Below, piece by piece: positions 27,278 through 36,510 of a DNA stretch of 64,000 nucleotides. This DNA comes from Lactobacillus sp. ESL0677 (GTDB taxonomy: Bacteria; Bacillota; Bacilli; Lactobacillales; Lactobacillaceae): NCBI RefSeq assembly GCF_029392875.1, contig NZ_CP113946.1, positions 62,001 through 126,000 on the forward strand, in the 5' to 3' direction. Both the position numbers and the translations under genes were made by a program. Numbering within the stretch: the first letter of the stretch is position 1; each line of letters begins with the position of its first letter. The notes under the pieces were generated by a model. That model made no database searches. It saw only the letters and a program-made list of their open reading frames with translations, and was not told the DNA's origin.

Positions 27278-27470
27278 TATTTAGACAAATCATATAGCGC
27301 TCCCCGGGGAAACCGGGACAGTCCGCAGAATTTGCTTCTGCGTCCCAACAAAAATAATCGGACAAGTATTGTTTTCGTTTCGGCGGTAATCCTTACATCA
27401 GCCATCTTAGCTCTTTGCCAGCTCCGACTGAATTCGTGGTTATCGCGACCTCTATTGCATTGGAAATTAT
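27278..27470 (-). promoter_or_regulatory. Lysine riboswitch (L-box), copy 1
   Basis: Read on the minus strand: ATAGAGGTCGCGAT, CGGAGCTGG, GTAAGGATTACCGCCGAA, GTTGGGACGC, GGACTGTCCC and GGGGAGCGCTATAT follow in the order of the lysine aptamer core. The junction bases, the CGCCGAA motif and the GGAGCGCTA 3' strand all match the class. A terminator hairpin follows. It controls the adjacent ABC importer. Confidence 0.92.
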
Positions 27471-27598
27471 TTAATTTGACTAAAAGCATAGGCTAAAAAG
27501 ATTGCTTTGTCAACTATTTATTTATAGAGAATGAGATAAATTGAATGCGTAAGTACAATTTGCCAATATGTATCTACAAGATAAAAGAAAAGAGATTT

Positions 27599-27778
27599 AT
27601 GCAAAATCCAGCTGATCTAACTAAAGAAACAAATTTATTTAAAACAAGAAATTCATGGGCTTTTCGAGTTTTGAAGCAAGACAAAGAATTTCTTCATGCA
27701 GATAGTAATACACGCTTTAAAAAGACTATTTCGCCAGATGGGAAACAAATAACTTCGTTTATCCTTTTATTGAAATGA
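27599..27778 (+). CDS. Small protein of unknown function, 59 residues
   Basis: An ATG at 27599 preceded by AGAAAAGAGA opens a polar 59-residue frame (MQNPADLTKETNLFKTRNSW to QITSFILLLK). It ends 20 bases before a strong terminator hairpin. No family is recognised; it could be the N-terminal scrap of a larger gene. An earlier in-frame start at 27545 lacks a ribosome site. Confidence 0.4.
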   Translation: MQNPADLTKETNLFKTRNSWAFRVLKQDKEFLHADSNTRFKKTISPDGKQITSFILLLK

Positions 27779-27797
27779 GCCGAAATTTAATTAAGTA

Positions 27798-27843
27798 ACA
27801 TAAAAAAGCTCCATTCTTTTTAATTAAGAACGGTGCTTTTTTA
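27798..27843. terminator. Bidirectional terminator
   Basis: AAAAAAGC...ATTCTT and AAGAACGGTGCTTTTTT form a long imperfect hairpin between the converging small gene and the M20 peptidase gene. Confidence 0.85.
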
Positions 27844-27852
27844 TGTTGAAAA

Positions 27853-29007
27853 TTATTCCGTTAAATATTTTTGAGCAAATTTCAGATAAAACTTGCATGC
27901 TGCTAAGTAGTCGGGAATATCAACGTACTCGTCAATTTGATGGCAGCTGTCATTGCCCGGCCCAATGCTAAACATCGTTGGTGCTGTTGGACTATTGACA
28001 AACTTAGAAGCATCGGTGGTGCCTGATTCGGTTACCAAATTAACTGGTCGCTTTAAAACGGCAGCAAGTAATTCCTGAGCCGCCTGCACGTATTCATTGT
28101 TTTCATCACCAGAGACGGCTTCGCCTAAATAATCATACTGCAATTCAAAATGGTGCTGCGGCATTTGATTAACTTCATTGATTACATCTTCTAAAATCTT
28201 TTGAATGTCTTTAACCGTGTAGAACGGGTTAATGCGAATGTTGCCGCGAGCAACAATTTTGTCAGGCATACTGTTAACTTGATCACCGCCAGAAATCATT
28301 GTGATGTTGTGCAGTACAGGACCTAACTTTTCATGGACTAGTGGCAAGTGACGTAATTTTTTGTTGGCTAATTGGATAAAATCGGTCATGCTATCAATAG
28401 CGTTGAGAACATTTAATTGGGCAGAGTGAGCGACTTTGCCGTAAGAGGTGACAGTGTAATCAATGTCGCCATTATTGGAATAAGAAATATCAAGGTTGGA
28501 GTCTTCACCGATGACAATAACGTCTAAATCGTCAATAAAGCCTTCCCTAGTTAATTCTTCAGCGCCCCATTGCCCAGTTTCTTCACCAACAGACATTAAT
28601 AAACGCAATTCCCCTGTTAAAGGCACGTTATCTTCGAGTAGAGTGATGAGCGTGCCAATCATCCCCGCTAAGCCGCTCTTCATATCTGTCGTGCCCCGGC
28701 CGTACATTTTGGTGTCATGGTCGTACAATTTACCAGAAAACGGATCATCACGCCAAGCTGCACGATTACCAAGGTTAACCACGTCCATATGACCGGAAAA
28801 GCCGAGCTTGAAATTGCCGTCAGTGGGGCCAATTGAGATAACCGCACTTTCGCGATCACCTTGGTAGGGAACACGTGTCATGCGAACGCGATCACCAAAA
28901 GGCGCGAATAGCTGCGCAACATAGTCAACGACTCTTTTTTCGTGGTCGTCAATGGTTTCTATTTGGATTAAATCCTGTAATAACTTAATTTGTCTCTGTC
29001 TATCCAT
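27853..29007 (-). CDS. ArgE/DapE-family M20 metallopeptidase
   Basis: Two-zinc deacylase or desuccinylase. Metal-site motifs are FSGHMDVV, YGRGTTDMKSG, GEETGQWGAEEL and the late ESGTTDASKF, with a central dimerisation domain. I use the ATG at 29007 (MDRQRQIKLL), which has ATAGGA upstream. It follows the second fused lysine permease by 23 bases and so is under the second lysine riboswitch. This fits a role in diaminopimelate/lysine synthesis (succinyl- or acetyl-DAP) or in acyl-lysine use; the substrate is not readable. Confidence 0.88.
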   Translation of the reverse strand: MDRQRQIKLLQDLIQIETIDDHEKRVVDYVAQLFAPFGDRVRMTRVPYQGDRESAVISIGPTDGNFKLGFSGHMDVVNLGNRAAWRDDPFSGKLYDHDTKMYGRGTTDMKSGLAGMIGTLITLLEDNVPLTGELRLLMSVGEETGQWGAEELTREGFIDDLDVIVIGEDSNLDISYSNNGDIDYTVTSYGKVAHSAQLNVLNAIDSMTDFIQLANKKLRHLPLVHEKLGPVLHNITMISGGDQVNSMPDKIVARGNIRINPFYTVKDIQKILEDVINEVNQMPQHHFELQYDYLGEAVSGDENNEYVQAAQELLAAVLKRPVNLVTESGTTDASKFVNSPTAPTMFSIGPGNDSCHQIDEYVDIPDYLAACKFYLKFAQKYLTE

Positions 29008-29030
29008 AGTAATTCCTATCAATTAAATAA

Positions 29031-30641
29031 TTATTTGTCTTGTGTACCAACTTGAATCTGGTTGGCCATTAAATTGTAATTCTGATTGCCATCGAGGTGT
29101 TTTTCAATTAAGTTGAAAATCCGCGTGATAGTAAAGGTTAAAATCAGGTAAATTGCGGAAATTGTCAGGTAGGTTGGGAAGAACTTGAAACTTTGACTGG
29201 CAATTGTGGAACCAACGAAGAATAATTCGGAAACAGAAATAATGCTCAAAACTGAAGTATCCTTGATGTTTACAATGAACTCGTTGGTAATTGAAGGAAG
29301 GCAATTTCTGATTGCTTGCGGCAGAATAATGTGCCACATTCTTTGGCTGTGAGTCATTCCCAGCGCACTGGCCGCCTCGAATTGACCATCAGGAGTGGAA
29401 ATAATCCCGCCGCGGATAATTTCGGCCAAATATGCGCCAGTATTAATCGAAACAATGATTAAAGCAGCGGCAGTTCTGTCAATATTAAGATGCCAGAATT
29501 GCGCAATACCATAGTAAATTACGGCCGCTTGAACCATCATTGGCGTACCCCGAAAGACTTCAATATAAACTGATAGGAGCCAATTAATAAATTTCAAGCT
29601 CCAACGCTTACCGCGAGTAGTAGGTTCAGGAATTGTGCGGACAATTCCAACGACTAAGCCGATTAGGAAGCCAGCAACTGTTCCGACAGCTGCTAGTAAT
29701 AAGGTCATGCCAATCCCGCTCATAATCATGCCGCCGTATTGCTTGAGCATGGAGATAAGCCACGGCTCTGGCTTACCATTTTTACCCTTCTTTGAAGTTG
29801 TCTTAGGTTGTTCTTTAATAGCTGCCGTCATTAATTCTTGGCGTTTTTTAGTAGAAATCCCTGCTAAGATCTGGTTAACGTCTTTAAGCAGCTTAGGATT
29901 AGTCTTAGCAACACCGATTGAAGAAACCATCTGTTCCTTGGTGACATGGAAGCCATGCATTGGATTAAGTTTTACCGCCTTAATGTCCGGATCAACCATT
30001 TTGAATGAAATGGCTTCGGTTGAGTCAGCGATATAGCCGTCGATTGTCCCAGAAACCAGACTTTGCCGCATTGCAGAGAAGTCACTCATGGCAGGTTCCT
30101 TCTTAACTCCGGGCAATTGGTTAATTAATTTATAGTGAAACGTACCTTGTTGTGAGGTTAATTTAGCCCCTTTAAAGTCTGTCAACTTCTTGGCATTGGC
30201 GAATCTGCTAGTCTTCTTAGTAATTACAACAAAAATACCGCTCCAATAAGCATTGGTAAAGTTAATTGCTTTAGCTCTCTCAGGTGTTGGGCTCATTCCG
30301 GCAATAATTAAGTCGGCCTTGCCACTGGTTAATGAGGGGAGTAGTCCATCCCATTCAGTCTTAAGTACGACTACTTTACGATGCAACTTTTTACCAATAA
30401 TTTTGGCAATCTTAACATCATAGCCGTTGGCATAGGTATGTGAGCCGTCAATTGGGACGGCACCATTAGCCGATGTAGTTTGGGTCCAATTGTTGGGCGA
30501 GTAGTTAGCTTCCATTGCGACCTTCAATACCCCATCGTCTTTTTTAGCAGCTTGGACTGAGGGAATATTAAAAAATGCACTGATGGTAAAACTGATTAGG
30601 ACTGCAAAAATTGCGGTTAACCACTTATATCTTGACTTCAT
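29031..30641 (-). CDS. Fused substrate-binding/permease protein of lysine ABC importer, copy 2
   Basis: Paralogue of the protein at 25560-27179, with the same domain order: signal anchor, solute-binding domain with MEANYSPNNW, then permease with EAASALGMTHSQRMWHIILPQ. I start at 30641 (MKSRYKWLTAIF) behind TTTGGAGG rather than at 30677. The permease half is nearly identical between copies, while the binding domain differs more. This suggests duplication followed by divergence in ligand recognition. It has no dedicated ATPase and probably shares the one at 24811-25560. Confidence 0.95.
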   Translation of the reverse strand: MKSRYKWLTAIFAVLISFTISAFFNIPSVQAAKKDDGVLKVAMEANYSPNNWTQTTSANGAVPIDGSHTYANGYDVKIAKIIGKKLHRKVVVLKTEWDGLLPSLTSGKADLIIAGMSPTPERAKAINFTNAYWSGIFVVITKKTSRFANAKKLTDFKGAKLTSQQGTFHYKLINQLPGVKKEPAMSDFSAMRQSLVSGTIDGYIADSTEAISFKMVDPDIKAVKLNPMHGFHVTKEQMVSSIGVAKTNPKLLKDVNQILAGISTKKRQELMTAAIKEQPKTTSKKGKNGKPEPWLISMLKQYGGMIMSGIGMTLLLAAVGTVAGFLIGLVVGIVRTIPEPTTRGKRWSLKFINWLLSVYIEVFRGTPMMVQAAVIYYGIAQFWHLNIDRTAAALIIVSINTGAYLAEIIRGGIISTPDGQFEAASALGMTHSQRMWHIILPQAIRNCLPSITNEFIVNIKDTSVLSIISVSELFFVGSTIASQSFKFFPTYLTISAIYLILTFTITRIFNLIEKHLDGNQNYNLMANQIQVGTQDK

Positions 30642-30696
30642 TTTGAAAACCTCCAAATATTTTTCAAATAAAGCCAATACAATAAAAAGCGTAAAT

Positions 30697-30731
30697 AAAA
30701 AACCTCGTTATCTTTCAAGACAACGAGGTAT
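30697..30731 (-). terminator. Terminator of lysine riboswitch, copy 2
   Basis: TACCTCGTTGTCTT pairs with AGATAACGAGGTT on the minus strand and a T-run follows. Confidence 0.88.
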
Positions 30732-30744
30732 AATCAATCATATC

Positions 30745-30935
30745 TAGACAAATCATATAGCGCTCCCCAAGATTAACTTGGGACAGTCTGCAGAATCTGT
30801 TCCTGCAGCCCAACCAGAATCTTACGGCGGATAAAATTTTGGTTTCGGCGGCAATTCTTGACACTAATCATCTTTGCATCACGCGTGCTTAGATTAGGTT
30901 CGTAATTGTCGCGACCTCTATTGCATTGGAAATTA
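30745..30935 (-). promoter_or_regulatory. Lysine riboswitch (L-box), copy 2
   Basis: The same conserved blocks as copy 1 occur in order on the minus strand: ATAGAGGTCGCGAC, GAATTGCCGCCGAAAC, GGTTGGGCTGC, AGACTGTCCC and GGGGAGCGCTATAT. Peripheral helices differ in sequence but keep pairing. It controls the second permease and the M20 peptidase. Confidence 0.92.
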
Positions 30936-31121
30936 TTTAACTTGATGAAAATACTAAATTAAATTTTGATGATTGTCAACTATATTATTAAAAAATAATT
31001 TAATAATATTTAATTTTAGACTTAAAAACAAATAGTAAGCATCTTACTTGTATTTTGTAAGTGACTACTTTATAGTGTATATATAAGCAAGGTTATGTAA
31101 GATTTTCAGGAGGTCATATAG

Positions 31122-31541
31122 ATGGCAAAATTAACACAAGAAATGCAAGATTTAGTAACAAGCGAATTTCCTTTCTTAGCAACAGCTGACAAAGATGGTA
31201 ATCCTCAAGTAGGTCCTAAGGGTTCATTAAAGGTTTACGATGATGAACACTTAGCTTACGTTGAATGGACAAGTAAGACTGCTTACGAAAACTTAAAGGC
31301 TACTGGTAAGGCAGCCGTTGCTGTATCAAACAAGGCAGCTGGAACTGGCTACCGCTTTGAAGGTACAGCTCATGTTTACCAACCTGGCTCAGAAGAATAT
31401 AAAGCTGCTAAGGAAAAGGGCAGCCTTGGCGATGGTACAGCCATTGTTGTAATTGATGTTGAAAGAATTTATCAATTAGGACATGTTCCAGAAGCTGGTG
31501 ACTTATTGGTTGAAGGTGCACCAGAACGCCGCGGTTACTAA
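31122..31541 (+). CDS. Pyridoxamine 5'-phosphate oxidase-like FMN-binding protein
   Basis: A split-barrel flavin-binding protein of 139 residues. The family pattern is FPFLATADKDGNPQVGPKG near the N-terminus, then the AYVEWTSKTAYENLKATGKAAVAV core. A strong TCAGGAGGTC precedes the start. Codon choice (AAG, AAC, GGT) suggests high expression. It is monocistronic with a strong terminator. The substrate is unknown. Confidence 0.88.
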   Translation: MAKLTQEMQDLVTSEFPFLATADKDGNPQVGPKGSLKVYDDEHLAYVEWTSKTAYENLKATGKAAVAVSNKAAGTGYRFEGTAHVYQPGSEEYKAAKEKGSLGDGTAIVVIDVERIYQLGHVPEAGDLLVEGAPERRGY

Positions 31542-31561
31542 TAAACTGAATAACTAATCTT

Positions 31562-31597
31562 AAACACGCTAGACAGAATTGCCTAGCGTGTTTTTTT
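31562..31597. terminator. Terminator between PNPOx-like gene and MFS gene
   Basis: AACACGCTAGAC and CCTAGCGTGTT form the stem; a seven-T run follows. Confidence 0.9.
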
Positions 31598-31607
31598 GTG
31601 CTGATTT

Positions 31608-32828
31608 TTAATTTTTAACAACAGGGGTCTTTTCGTATGCCGTCATGTCTTTACCGAGAATTAGGAAGACAAAGACGGTAATAATCGCAATAAATGCTGG
31701 CAGTAAAAGTGGCTTTTTAAGTAAGTCAAAAATGCCAGCAACAATTGTTCCGAAGAAGACGTCAAGAATTGAAGAACCAAAGGTGATAAAGCTAGCTTGA
31801 CCAGATTGAATTGTAACTTCAGTCCGTCTAATTCGAATCCGTGAAATCCACGTGCTAACAGGGATGCAGCTAAGCATGACAGCAATAATACAAATGCTTA
31901 AAGTGTAAACGCTGGGACTAACGGCAAAAACGATTAAACATAGTGCGGGTAAAGTAATGAGCACCATGCTTTTCTTGAAATTTAATTTGATCCGCAAAAC
32001 GAGGTTGCCTAAGATGGTGCCAATGGCATAATCGACAATTAAATAGACAATGTTGGTATACTGGGGATCAATACTACTCCACAGGTAGACCATTAGACTA
32101 TTAAAATAACCCATCAATAAGCTAATAAAAATTGCTAGGATAATTGAGCTGCGTAAGCCGGTATTAGTTTTAATCATGTGATAAATCTTTTTGATTTGCG
32201 CTAAGGTTGAATTAGTGGCTAGATCATGACCAATCAGATTGGGATCGTAGCTCTCGTCTAGTAAACTAGTTGGAATCGTAAATAACAGGTAGGCGATACT
32301 ACCAACAAGTAATAAAAATTTGTAGATAATTGAGCTATCGTTAAGCTTGCTAGCCAGAACATAGGCACAGCCAATTGCTAAGTAACTTAAAATTAAGCCA
32401 ATATTGCCGAAAGTTGTATTCTTACCAATTACCATGTCAACTTGTTCATCGGGAATAAAGCGCTTGGTGGCACCATTATATGCAGACTGAGCAAAAAGTG
32501 CGATAAAAGTCATGACGATGTCGCAGCCAATGTAGGCATAAATAAAATAAACGTCATTAAAGAAAAAGGGAATTAGTAAGATTAAGCCCAGCATTGGATA
32601 GGTGATTTGCAGGGCTTTTTTCTTACTAATGCGATCCATTGTGGAACCAACAAAAAGTGTCAGAATGATGATGCCAAACGATTCTAAGCTAGAAAAGATG
32701 CTGTTGACAGTTACCGACCGTGAAAAAGAAGCGATTAAGATTGAACCGCCAATACTAACAGATAGGTCACCCAGATTAGAAATTAATGCCATGATTGGTA
32801 AAAGGGAAGAGTTACGTACTTTTTTCAT
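31608..32828 (-). CDS. MFS transporter
   Basis: A 12-helix major facilitator protein of 406 residues. The loop between helices 2 and 3 reads GSTMDRISKKKALQ, the family motif A. The N-terminal FSRSVTVNSIFSSLESFGIIIL resembles the DHA1-like exporters of lactobacilli. Substrate unknown. It is monocistronic; the start is behind CAGGAGCT. Confidence 0.85.
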   Translation of the reverse strand: MKKVRNSSLLPIMALISNLGDLSVSIGGSILIASFSRSVTVNSIFSSLESFGIIILTLFVGSTMDRISKKKALQITYPMLGLILLIPFFFNDVYFIYAYIGCDIVMTFIALFAQSAYNGATKRFIPDEQVDMVIGKNTTFGNIGLILSYLAIGCAYVLASKLNDSSIIYKFLLLVGSIAYLLFTIPTSLLDESYDPNLIGHDLATNSTLAQIKKIYHMIKTNTGLRSSIILAIFISLLMGYFNSLMVYLWSSIDPQYTNIVYLIVDYAIGTILGNLVLRIKLNFKKSMVLITLPALCLIVFAVSPSVYTLSICIIAVMLSCIPVSTWISRIRIRRTEVTIQSGQASFITFGSSILDVFFGTIVAGIFDLLKKPLLLPAFIAIITVFVFLILGKDMTAYEKTPVVKN

Positions 32829-32939
32829 ATTTAGCTCCTGTAAAAATATTATGTAATTATTATGAGCTAAATATGAGTAAATTTCAATAATGTTAAATAT
32901 GCTTTAATGTGGATAGAACTTTTTGAAACCAACAAAAAT

Positions 32940-33572
32940 TTATTTCCAACCATGATTTTCTGTGTAATCACGTTTTTTCATTCTTGAAACATAGGGATTG
33001 CCAGCGACATAATAACGTAAAGGCTTTTGTGCCCATTCTGGTTCAGATTGATTAATGCCAACTCGCGGCCCAGCAATGATTTTAGCTGCATGCTTTTTGT
33101 GAGCATTGTCTAGGTCGATGCTAAATGGTGAATCATCTAAAAAGCGTAGGTTCCAATGTTTATCATGAATACCAAAGGCCTGCATCATTTTAGCGGGGCC
33201 ATTGGTTAGTAAAACCCCACTTTTGCCACCGCGATTGGCAGTCATTTGCTCAATGCCCCATGCAGGCTCAATTGCTCTAATTAAAATTCCCTGTGGTTCA
33301 TCTAGTTCTTGTGTAGCCACATCAAAGAAAAAATATTGCCTTTGGCTATAGATATAAATGGTGCCGCCAGCGCGGTACAAGCCTTCGTTAGCTGGACTGC
33401 GGCGATTGCCATATGAATGCGCGGCGCGATCGCGAGCGCCCAAATAGGCTTCGGTTTCAACGATATAGCCGCCCATTAAATGCTGGCCGTCATTGTAAGT
33501 TAAAGGCCGTCCGATTAGGTCAGCGGTGATTTTGGCGGTAGAATTGTTGGTAAAGTATGTGGAATAATTCAT
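32940..33572 (-). CDS. DNA-3-methyladenine glycosylase (AAG/MPG family)
   Basis: Removes alkylated purines from DNA. Family signatures are LIGRPLTY, GGYIVETEAYLGARDRAAH with the catalytic glutamate, YRAGGTIYIYSQRQY and the C-terminal AGPRVGI. Length 210 is normal. It lies in a small cluster of alkylation or stress genes with ogt and a sirtuin, though these are not one operon. Confidence 0.95.
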   Translation of the reverse strand: MNYSTYFTNNSTAKITADLIGRPLTYNDGQHLMGGYIVETEAYLGARDRAAHSYGNRRSPANEGLYRAGGTIYIYSQRQYFFFDVATQELDEPQGILIRAIEPAWGIEQMTANRGGKSGVLLTNGPAKMMQAFGIHDKHWNLRFLDDSPFSIDLDNAHKKHAAKIIAGPRVGINQSEPEWAQKPLRYYVAGNPYVSRMKKRDYTENHGWK

Positions 33573-33614
33573 TTTTCTTCCTAGTAAAATATTGAAAATA
33601 AAAGGGAAATAATA

Positions 33615-33974
33615 ATGACAGAAATTAAATTAGTGCGAATTTATGATCATGAACAACCAGCTGGTTACCGAATTTTAGTTGATCGGTTATGGCCACGCGG
33701 GATGAGTAAGGCTAAGGCTAACTTGGATGAATGGGCAAAAGAAGTGGGTCCAAGTAGCGACTTGCGCAAATGGTTTAATCATGAAGATGCAAAGTTTGCC
33801 TCTTTTAAGCAAAAATATCTTGCGCAGTTACAGGAAAATCCGGCGCTGCCGCAATTTTTAGAATTAATAAAAACGCAGCTGACTAAGCAGGATGTCTTGT
33901 TTTTATATGGTGCTAAAAATAAAGAGCACAACCAGGCGGTTGTACTCAAAGAATATGTGCTGCAGTCCTTATAG
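33615..33974 (+). CDS. DUF488 family protein
   Basis: A compact protein of 119 residues with the family pattern VRIYDHEQPAGYRILVDRLWPRGMSK and the later LRKWFNHEDAKFASFKQKY and LLYGAK-type ending (FLYGAKNKEHNQA). The function of the family is unknown. Start behind AAGGGAAAT. Its last six bases overlap the end of the convergent terC gene. Confidence 0.9.
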   Translation: MTEIKLVRIYDHEQPAGYRILVDRLWPRGMSKAKANLDEWAKEVGPSSDLRKWFNHEDAKFASFKQKYLAQLQENPALPQFLELIKTQLTKQDVLFLYGAKNKEHNQAVVLKEYVLQSL

Positions 33975-34748
33975 TTTATGGCCGTGGCGTTTAATCCGCC
34001 AGAAGTGAAAGGCAATCGTCAGTAAAAGAATGCCAAAGACAATCATTGCGAACAGTGTGTTGGGGAGTTCGTAATTAAATGGCGGCAGTGATAGTAGCAG
34101 TTTAAGTGCAATAATCCCAATTAAGATGTAGGCCATTGGTTGTAATTCCGGAATAATATCCATCAGTCTGATGATGACTTCGGCTACGCCCCGCATGCAC
34201 AAAATCCCAATCATTCCGCCGATTAGAACAACTACTGGATTGCTGGAAACGGCCAGTGCTGCTAAAACTGAGTCAATTGAAAAGACAATATCCATTGCTT
34301 CAATTGAAATAACTGTGCGCCAAAAGAGGGACAAGACATGCTTGCCCTTCTTTTTTTGATGAGTCAAAATCTTTTCTTTTTCGGCTTTTTCTTTTGTGGC
34401 CGCTTTTTGCGGGTGGCGTTGGTCATAGAAAAATTTGATGGCGAGGTAAAACAGGTAGAAGCTACCGGCTAATTTAATCTCCCAAAAATTAATCAGGTAA
34501 GTTCCGATCCCAATAACGATAAAGCGGAAAATATATGCGCCCCAAAGACCGTAAAACAAGGACTTTTCTTGCTGCTTTTTATCAGGTAAGACCTTTGTCT
34601 GCGCGGCTAAAACGACTGCATTGTCAACAGACAACAGGCACTCCATCAAAATCAGGGTAAGAATAATCATCCAATCCTTGCCGCTAGTTAAGACGTGCAG
34701 CCAATTGCTAGCGCTGAAAAAGGGGGCATACATTTTAATAATTGACAT
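33969..34748 (-). CDS. TerC-family integral membrane protein
   Basis: Membrane protein of the TerC/YceF family, linked in other bacteria to metal handling at secreted enzymes. It has seven or so helices; the key motifs MECLLSVDNAVVLA and DIVFSIDSVLAAL carry the conserved acidic residues. A charged cytoplasmic loop (about 118-138) is Lys/Glu-rich. Length 259 is typical. Its start adjoins the ogt stop without a gap, so it is the last gene of a sirtuin-ogt-terC operon. Confidence 0.93.
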   Translation of the reverse strand: MSIIKMYAPFFSASNWLHVLTSGKDWMIILTLILMECLLSVDNAVVLAAQTKVLPDKKQQEKSLFYGLWGAYIFRFIVIGIGTYLINFWEIKLAGSFYLFYLAIKFFYDQRHPQKAATKEKAEKEKILTHQKKKGKHVLSLFWRTVISIEAMDIVFSIDSVLAALAVSSNPVVVLIGGMIGILCMRGVAEVIIRLMDIIPELQPMAYILIGIIALKLLLSLPPFNYELPNTLFAMIVFGILLLTIAFHFWRIKRHGHKL

Positions 34749-35240
34749 CTAAAAACTCTTTTCTAAATTGATGAGGTGTTTCTTGTAATCATTGCCAAGA
34801 CGATACTGACCATAAGTACCATCGGCATGAATTACGCGATGGCACGGGATGAAAAACAAAACAGGATTCAGAGCAACCGCGTGAGCCACTGCTCGAACAG
34901 CTTGCGGCTGCTTAATCGCCTGAGCCAATTCTCGATAACTGATTGTCTGACCATAAGGGATTTGTCTTACTTGCTCAAGGACTTTTCGCTGCCAAGGCGT
35001 GACTATCTGGCTAATACTTAGCGGCACATCGAACTCTTTCCTAGTTCCAGTTAAAAATTCCTGTAATTCTTGGACATAAGGTGTGAGTCTCGCCCGGTCA
35101 GCCAGTAACTTTTCGCCTGGATAAAAGTGACTTAGTGGCAAAGTTGCTGCGTTTGTTTGCCCAACATAAGTAAGGCCGCTTTCATCTGCGACTAATTGAA
35201 AAGTCACATGGTCAATGGCTAAATTTGTATAATAAAGCAT
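34749..35240 (-). CDS. ogt: Ogt, methylated-DNA-protein cysteine methyltransferase
   Basis: Suicide repair enzyme that takes the methyl group from O6-methylguanine. The active-site motif is FFIPCHRVIHADGTYGQYRLG, with the cysteine in PCHRV near residue 134; the DNA-binding region is VTPWQRKVLEQVRQIPYGQTISYRELAQ. Length 163. It overlaps the sirtuin stop by one base and is followed directly by terC. Confidence 0.96.
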   Translation of the reverse strand: MLYYTNLAIDHVTFQLVADESGLTYVGQTNAATLPLSHFYPGEKLLADRARLTPYVQELQEFLTGTRKEFDVPLSISQIVTPWQRKVLEQVRQIPYGQTISYRELAQAIKQPQAVRAVAHAVALNPVLFFIPCHRVIHADGTYGQYRLGNDYKKHLINLEKSF

Positions 35241-35944
35241 TAAATTTGGTCAAAAACGTCCAGCGCGTCAGCAATAATTGAAGAAATTCCGGCAGCAGGG
35301 ATTTCAGTCTTGTTAATTGCCCAGATTTTGGCGCCATTTTGGCGGTAAGACAACAACTGGGCAAACGGATAAACGACAAAGCTGGTACCAGAAATAATTA
35401 CTAAATCAGAATTTTGCATGGCATTAACGGACTTAGATAGATTATCGCCGTTGATAGCTTCGCCATAAAGCACGATACCGGGACGAATGATGCCGCCGCA
35501 ATTCTCATGCCGGTAGCTTTTGGCGTATTCCGTATAGGAAACAGGTTGGTGGCACTTGGTGCAGTAGATATTATACAAGCTACCGTGAAATTCGGTCACG
35601 TGCTGATTGCCAGCCTTTGTATCAAGGTGGTCAACGTTTTGGGTAATTAAATCGCCCTTGTCGTTACAAAGCTCGGCAATTTTTTGGTGGATTGCATTCG
35701 GCTTGGCATCGGGGAAGTACATGTTATCCATGACAAATTTGTAGAAAAAGTCGGGCCGATTATAAAGCGTTTCTTTACTTAAAATAGTTTCGGGACTTTC
35801 AGAGACACCATCGTAAATCCCGTTTTTGGAACGGTAATCAGGGATGCCGGAATGAGTAGAAACACCGGCACCAGTTAGAAATGTAATGTGCTGGGCTTGG
35901 TCAATGTCATGTTTTAATTCAGTTATTTGTTTTGGGTCAATCAT
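35240..35944 (-). CDS. SIR2-family NAD-dependent protein deacylase (CobB-like)
   Basis: Removes acyl groups from lysines using NAD. Motifs: GAGVSTHSGIPDYRS, TQNVDHLD, EFHGS with the catalytic histidine, two CxxC-type zinc pairs (CTKC and the CGG region) and GTSFVVYPF. The length of 234 residues is normal. It is the first gene of the operon with ogt and terC, behind GAAAGGTGC. Confidence 0.94.
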   Translation of the reverse strand: MIDPKQITELKHDIDQAQHITFLTGAGVSTHSGIPDYRSKNGIYDGVSESPETILSKETLYNRPDFFYKFVMDNMYFPDAKPNAIHQKIAELCNDKGDLITQNVDHLDTKAGNQHVTEFHGSLYNIYCTKCHQPVSYTEYAKSYRHENCGGIIRPGIVLYGEAINGDNLSKSVNAMQNSDLVIISGTSFVVYPFAQLLSYRQNGAKIWAINKTEIPAAGISSIIADALDVFDQI

Positions 35945-36190
35945 CAGTTATGCACCTTTCTTAAAATTAATTTACTATCTGTAGTTTACTACAAGTTGCG
36001 GCTGCGATGAATGAGTTTAGTGTAACAGGCTAGGGGTTTTGCAATTTAAGGGGTTAATAAAAAGCAGCTCTTGCGAGTTTACGCTGTCAATTTAAGAAAC
36101 TATTTTTTAATAAAGATGCGGGTACGTAAATAGTGCTTGAGTATTTAATAAGGAGGAAAACTTTGAATAGTGTAGATTTTTGTTGTAGCT

Positions 36191-36212
36191 TTGTACGACA
36201 ATAATGGTACAA
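36191..36212 (+). promoter_or_regulatory. Inverted repeat upstream of relB-like antitoxin
   Basis: TTGTAC and GTACAA are separated by ten bases, about 22 bases before the antitoxin start. This is a plausible autoregulatory operator. Confidence 0.5.
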
Positions 36213-36234
36213 TTTAATTGGGGAGGTGATTGTA

Positions 36235-36510
36235 GTGGCACAAACAGCAAGAATTGAAGCAAGAATAGATCCGAGTATTAAAGCCAAGGCTAGTAAAGAA
36301 TTAGAAAAACATGGTTTGAGTATTTCTGATTTTGTTAGAATGAGTTTAACTGAAGTTGCGACTGAGGGCTTGCCGAAGCAGTATGTTATTCCCAAGCTTA
36401 GTGCAACTGTTCAAGCATCACTGGCAGAGATAAAAGCAGATATGAATGGTACTAAGAAATTGCCGAAAGCACATAGTTATGAAGAATTAATGGAATTGCT
36501 AAATGAATAA
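36235..36510 (+). CDS. RelB/DinJ-family antitoxin
   Basis: Ribbon-helix-helix antitoxin of 91 residues. The N-terminal AQTARIEARIDPSIKAKASKELEKHGLS and SISDFVRMSLTEVA pattern is typical DinJ. I choose the GTG at 36235, with GGGAGG eight bases upstream; the 36226 start lies on top of that site. Its end overlaps the following toxin-like frame by eight bases, as in working pairs, but the toxin looks damaged. Confidence 0.88.
   Translation: MAQTARIEARIDPSIKAKASKELEKHGLSISDFVRMSLTEVATEGLPKQYVIPKLSATVQASLAEIKADMNGTKKLPKAHSYEELMELLNE

Noticed and set aside
27545..27598. N-terminal extension of the 59-residue gene
   Set aside because: No ribosome site at 27545, whereas AGAAAAGAGA precedes the ATG at 27599.
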